Positions 6,901-7,667 of a stretch of 7,667 nt of DNA are shown piece after piece. Source of the DNA: Acidobacteriota bacterium. Its GTDB lineage: Bacteria; Acidobacteriota; UBA890; WLXD01. The notes beneath the pieces were generated by a model that did not search any database, was not told the DNA's origin, and worked only from the letters and a program-made list of their open reading frames with translations. The stretch lies in assembly GCA_022571615.1 (NCBI GenBank), contig JACZXM010000042.1, positions 1-7,667 on the forward strand, read 5' to 3'. Positions within the stretch are counted from its first letter, which is position 1. Every line of letters starts with the position of its first letter. The translations under genes and the position numbers were made by a program.

Positions 6901-7403
6901 CACATCTCGAGCACCCCATTGCCGGCCGACAGCCGATCATGCGGTAGCAACTCCGGCAAGATTCCGTACTTGGCCGGGCTGAACAGGGCGCTCTGGGCTC
7001 CGAGGCATCCGAGCAGGACCAGCGCCAGCACTCCCCCCCGCGGTTGTACGGCCAGGGCGTAGACGGTGCCTGCCATCAACAGGATCTCGATGAACTTCAA
7101 GGCTACGATGACCGATCGCTTGCTGACCCTGTCGTTGAGCGCCCCGGAGGGCAGCGAGAACAGAATCAACGGCACGGTGAGCACCACGGTGGCCAGCGTG
7201 GTCTGCTGTTGAGCCACCGCCTCGACCTGATCGGGCGACACCCCCGCGGTCATGCGACTGATCGCCAGATAGGTCACGACCCCGCGCCAGGCGTTGTCGT
7301 TGAAGGCGCCAAAGAACTGGGCGATCAGCAAACCCCGTAGACGACCGGTCACACCTTGGGCGGGGGGCTGTACGCCCACGGACGCGGTCTCATGCTCGTT
7401 CAT
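3933..7403 (-). CDS. aas: LplT-PlsC-acyl-ACP synthetase fusion (phospholipid repair)
   Basis: This 1156-residue inner-membrane protein joins three activities used to recycle lysophospholipids. Residues 1 to about 425 are a major-facilitator transporter of the LplT type, which flips lysophospholipid to the inner leaflet: FFGAFNDNAWR (30-40) and motif A GALNDRVSKR (87-96). Residues about 432-600 are a PlsC acyltransferase with the catalytic NHVSFID (455-461), FPEG (528-531) and VPIIPIYLD (555-563). Residues about 650-1156 are an AMP-forming acyl-ACP synthetase: SSGSTGEPKG (798-807), YGVTET (936-941), D1026, IGGEM (1048-1052) and the likely catalytic lysine K1134 in LGTGKTNL. All key residues are present. 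In E. coli the functions are two proteins (Aas and LplT) whose summed length is close to this chain; such fusions are known in other bacteria. The start at 7403 follows a weak AGGT five bases upstream. The Fe-S gene ends 33 bases ahead on the same strand, suggesting co-transcription. The stop lies 12 bases from the convergent permease stop. Confidence 0.93.
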   Translation of the reverse strand: MNEHETASVGVQPPAQGVTGRLRGLLIAQFFGAFNDNAWRGVVTYLAISRMTAGVSPDQVEAVAQQQTTLATVVLTVPLILFSLPSGALNDRVSKRSVIVALKFIEILLMAGTVYALAVQPRGGVLALVLLGCLGAQSALFSPAKYGILPELLPHDRLSAGNGVLEMWSTLAIIAGVGISGPLLDLAGDRAWIAACALLIFAVAGFLGARTVPKVPAARPQGGVIASMRGGWQAIRSDQVLWLSVLGSIFFWLVASVLFQVIVVYVTTVLELSNTLASSAVGVLMVGIGAGSILAGRISRRRVEYGLIPLGATALTAFTLLFGILAPGYWLALPLLFAMGVAGGLINVPLNALKQWRSPADRRGAVLALSNIFLYAGILVGSLGAAFLAGAGVSTPGIIVATGVGVLVGTIWALVLMPAAFVRLVLVLATNTFYRLTIIGGEHIPRRGGALLVPNHVSFIDAFLLLASTDRPIRFLVDASFYHHRLLHPFMRSLGAIPISSTGGPKLILKALRTAGEEIDNGELVCIFPEGQITRIGMLLPFQRGFERIVKGRDVPIIPIYLDRVWGSIFSRSGGRFFSKVPAKIPYPVTIAIGRPLPAGTPIHEVRGHVRELGTESWMQQVHTSLPLHHRFVRQFRSYPWRLGFADQSRPHVSRFKSLVGVVALGRALRHHWQGQRNVGILLPASVGGALVNIAAAMAGKTAVNLNFTAGKAGMESAARQAKLKSVVTSGMFIAKAGIDLPQDVEPIWLEEVGKQIGAFDRVVAMLLVLFAPVRMLERACGAERPVRVTDFATIIFSSGSTGEPKGVPLTHFNIDSNLRGCLQIVPIGSKDRLLAPLPFFHSFGYTATLWMAANIGLPVIFHPSPLDAMSIGDLVRRYGVTIMFTTPTFMQLYTKRIAPGQFGSMRLMIAGAEKLQAHIADAFRDHFGIDPLEGYGVTETSPVIAVNVPDFRAAGLYQPGWRRGTVGQTIPGVSVRVIDPESHQLLGPGQEGMILVRGPNVMAGYLDQPELTESVFLDGWYVTGDIGRFDEDGFLTITDRYSRFSKIGGEMVPHGVVEEALERCSGVEDRVFAVTAIEDAKRGERLVVLHILDDDDLTVARERLNGMGLANLFIPRKGDYVRVAEIPTLGTGKTNLKAIKEIARERLATPKGRQA
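6108..6132. repeat. Perfect 10-bp hairpin at a domain junction of the fusion gene
   Basis: GGTGTTGGTG (6108-6117) and CACCAACACC (6123-6132) are exact reverse complements with a 5-base loop. CCGG tetranucleotides just outside (6099-6102 and 6135-6138) could add a second short stem. In the minus-strand message the hairpin covers codons about 424-432, between the last transporter helix and the acyltransferase domain. The hairpin is observed; any effect on translation or folding is inference. Confidence 0.85.
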
Positions 7404-7436
7404 GGCGACCTACCCTACCCGCTCGCGGCCCCGATC

Positions 7437-7667
7437 TCACCCCCTGGCGGGCCGTGGGTTGCCGGTGGGCGGGTTGCCGGTAGTGAGAAAATCAGCCACC
7501 AGCTCGATCGGGTGTCGCACCGGCCCATCGCCGAAATCCGCCAGCTGAGCCCGGCACGAGGTGCCGCAGGCGAGGGTCTCGGCGGCCGCACCTGCCATCG
7601 ACTCGATCTCGGCGATCTCGGTCACCAGGCGCTGGCCGAGCTCTCGGCTCACCTCGTACCCATCCGG
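7437..7667 (-). CDS. Fe-S oxidoreductase with cysteine-rich (CCG) domain, C-terminal fragment
   Basis: Only the last 76 residues are in the window; the frame is open through the right edge, so the true start lies outside. The visible part reads PDGYEVSRELGQRLVTEI, then LACGTSCRAQLADFG and VRHPIEL. This layout (a Y-E-V-S segment, a Cys-containing turn with SCRxQ, then HP-x-E-L) is the end of the second cysteine-rich domain in Fe-S oxidoreductases such as GlpC and the large FAD-plus-Fe-S dehydrogenases of the YdiJ type. Those proteins pass electrons from a 2-hydroxyacid or glycerol phosphate dehydrogenase to the quinone pool. Which subfamily it is cannot be decided from this fragment. The protein ends in a short Pro/Gly/Asn-rich tail built from a 5-residue repeat (TGNPP, TGNPR). 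A GTG at 7652 is not a credible start because homology continues upstream of it. Family call moderate, function inferred. Confidence 0.7.
   Translation of the reverse strand, partial: PDGYEVSRELGQRLVTEIAEIESMAGAAAETLACGTSCRAQLADFGDGPVRHPIELVADFLTTGNPPTGNPRPARG
7456..7485. repeat. Two-copy 15-bp tandem repeat in the Fe-S protein tail
   Basis: GGGTTGCCGGT occurs at 7456-7466 and again at 7471-7481, giving a 15-base period that keeps the reading frame. On the minus strand it encodes TGNPP-TGNPR after the end of the conserved domain. It looks like a small in-frame duplication in a poorly constrained tail. Confidence 0.75.

Noticed and set aside
4348..6903. Minus-strand frames of 378 codons (4348-5484) and 386 codons (5743-6903) inside the fusion gene, considered as evidence for a frameshifted or split gene
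   Set aside because: The 1156-residue frame is continuous with every domain motif in order, so nothing is broken; these frames are out-of-phase shadows with Arg-rich products.
1..7667. Search for insertion sequences, CRISPR arrays, tRNA or rRNA genes, and toxin-antitoxin or defence genes
   Set aside because: No transposase, terminal repeats, regularly spaced repeats, RNA gene signature or defence motif was seen; the window is filled by six housekeeping or transport type genes.

Overview
The window reads as chromosomal DNA of a GC-rich (by eye clearly above 60%) Gram-negative bacterium, most likely a proteobacterium or a related uncultured lineage. The support is a predicted lipoprotein signal peptide, a phospholipid-recycling enzyme of the LplT/Aas type, and GC-rich third codon positions that produce long antisense shadow frames. 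No gene fixes the genus. The window is almost fully coding and shows no mobile element, RNA gene or CRISPR array.

Layout from left to right. (1) A plus-strand sodium:solute symporter (55-1551; its start is uncertain and it may begin before the window). (2) Convergent to it, after a 39-base gap, a minus-strand lipoprotein-type SAM-dependent methyltransferase of the COG4798 kind (1591-2325). (3) A 110-base divergent control region (2326-2435) with a good Shine-Dalgarno site and a plausible sigma70-like promoter for the methyltransferase; a small dyad flanks its -10 box. (4) A plus-strand APC-superfamily amino acid permease (2436-3920). (5) Convergent to it, with only 12 bases between the stop codons, a very large minus-strand gene (3933-7403). 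It encodes an LplT-like lysophospholipid flippase, a PlsC-type acyltransferase and an acyl-ACP synthetase in one 1156-residue chain. (6) Upstream of that gene on the same strand, 33 bases away, the C-terminal end of a cysteine-rich Fe-S oxidoreductase, cut by the window edge (7437-7667).

The genes do not form one obvious pathway. The coherent unit is the fused phospholipid-repair protein: it would bring lysophospholipid back across the inner membrane, activate a fatty acid and re-acylate the lysolipid. It is probably co-transcribed with the Fe-S oxidoreductase ahead of it. The two permeases and the methyltransferase look like independent transcription units.

The most unusual observations are: a SAM-dependent methyltransferase with a lipobox and an acidic, His-containing tether, which would place it outside the cytoplasm; a perfect 15-bp inverted repeat inside the amino acid permease gene; and a perfect 10-bp hairpin lying on the junction between the transporter and acyltransferase domains of the fusion gene. 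I did not see a defence system or other multi-gene novelty.
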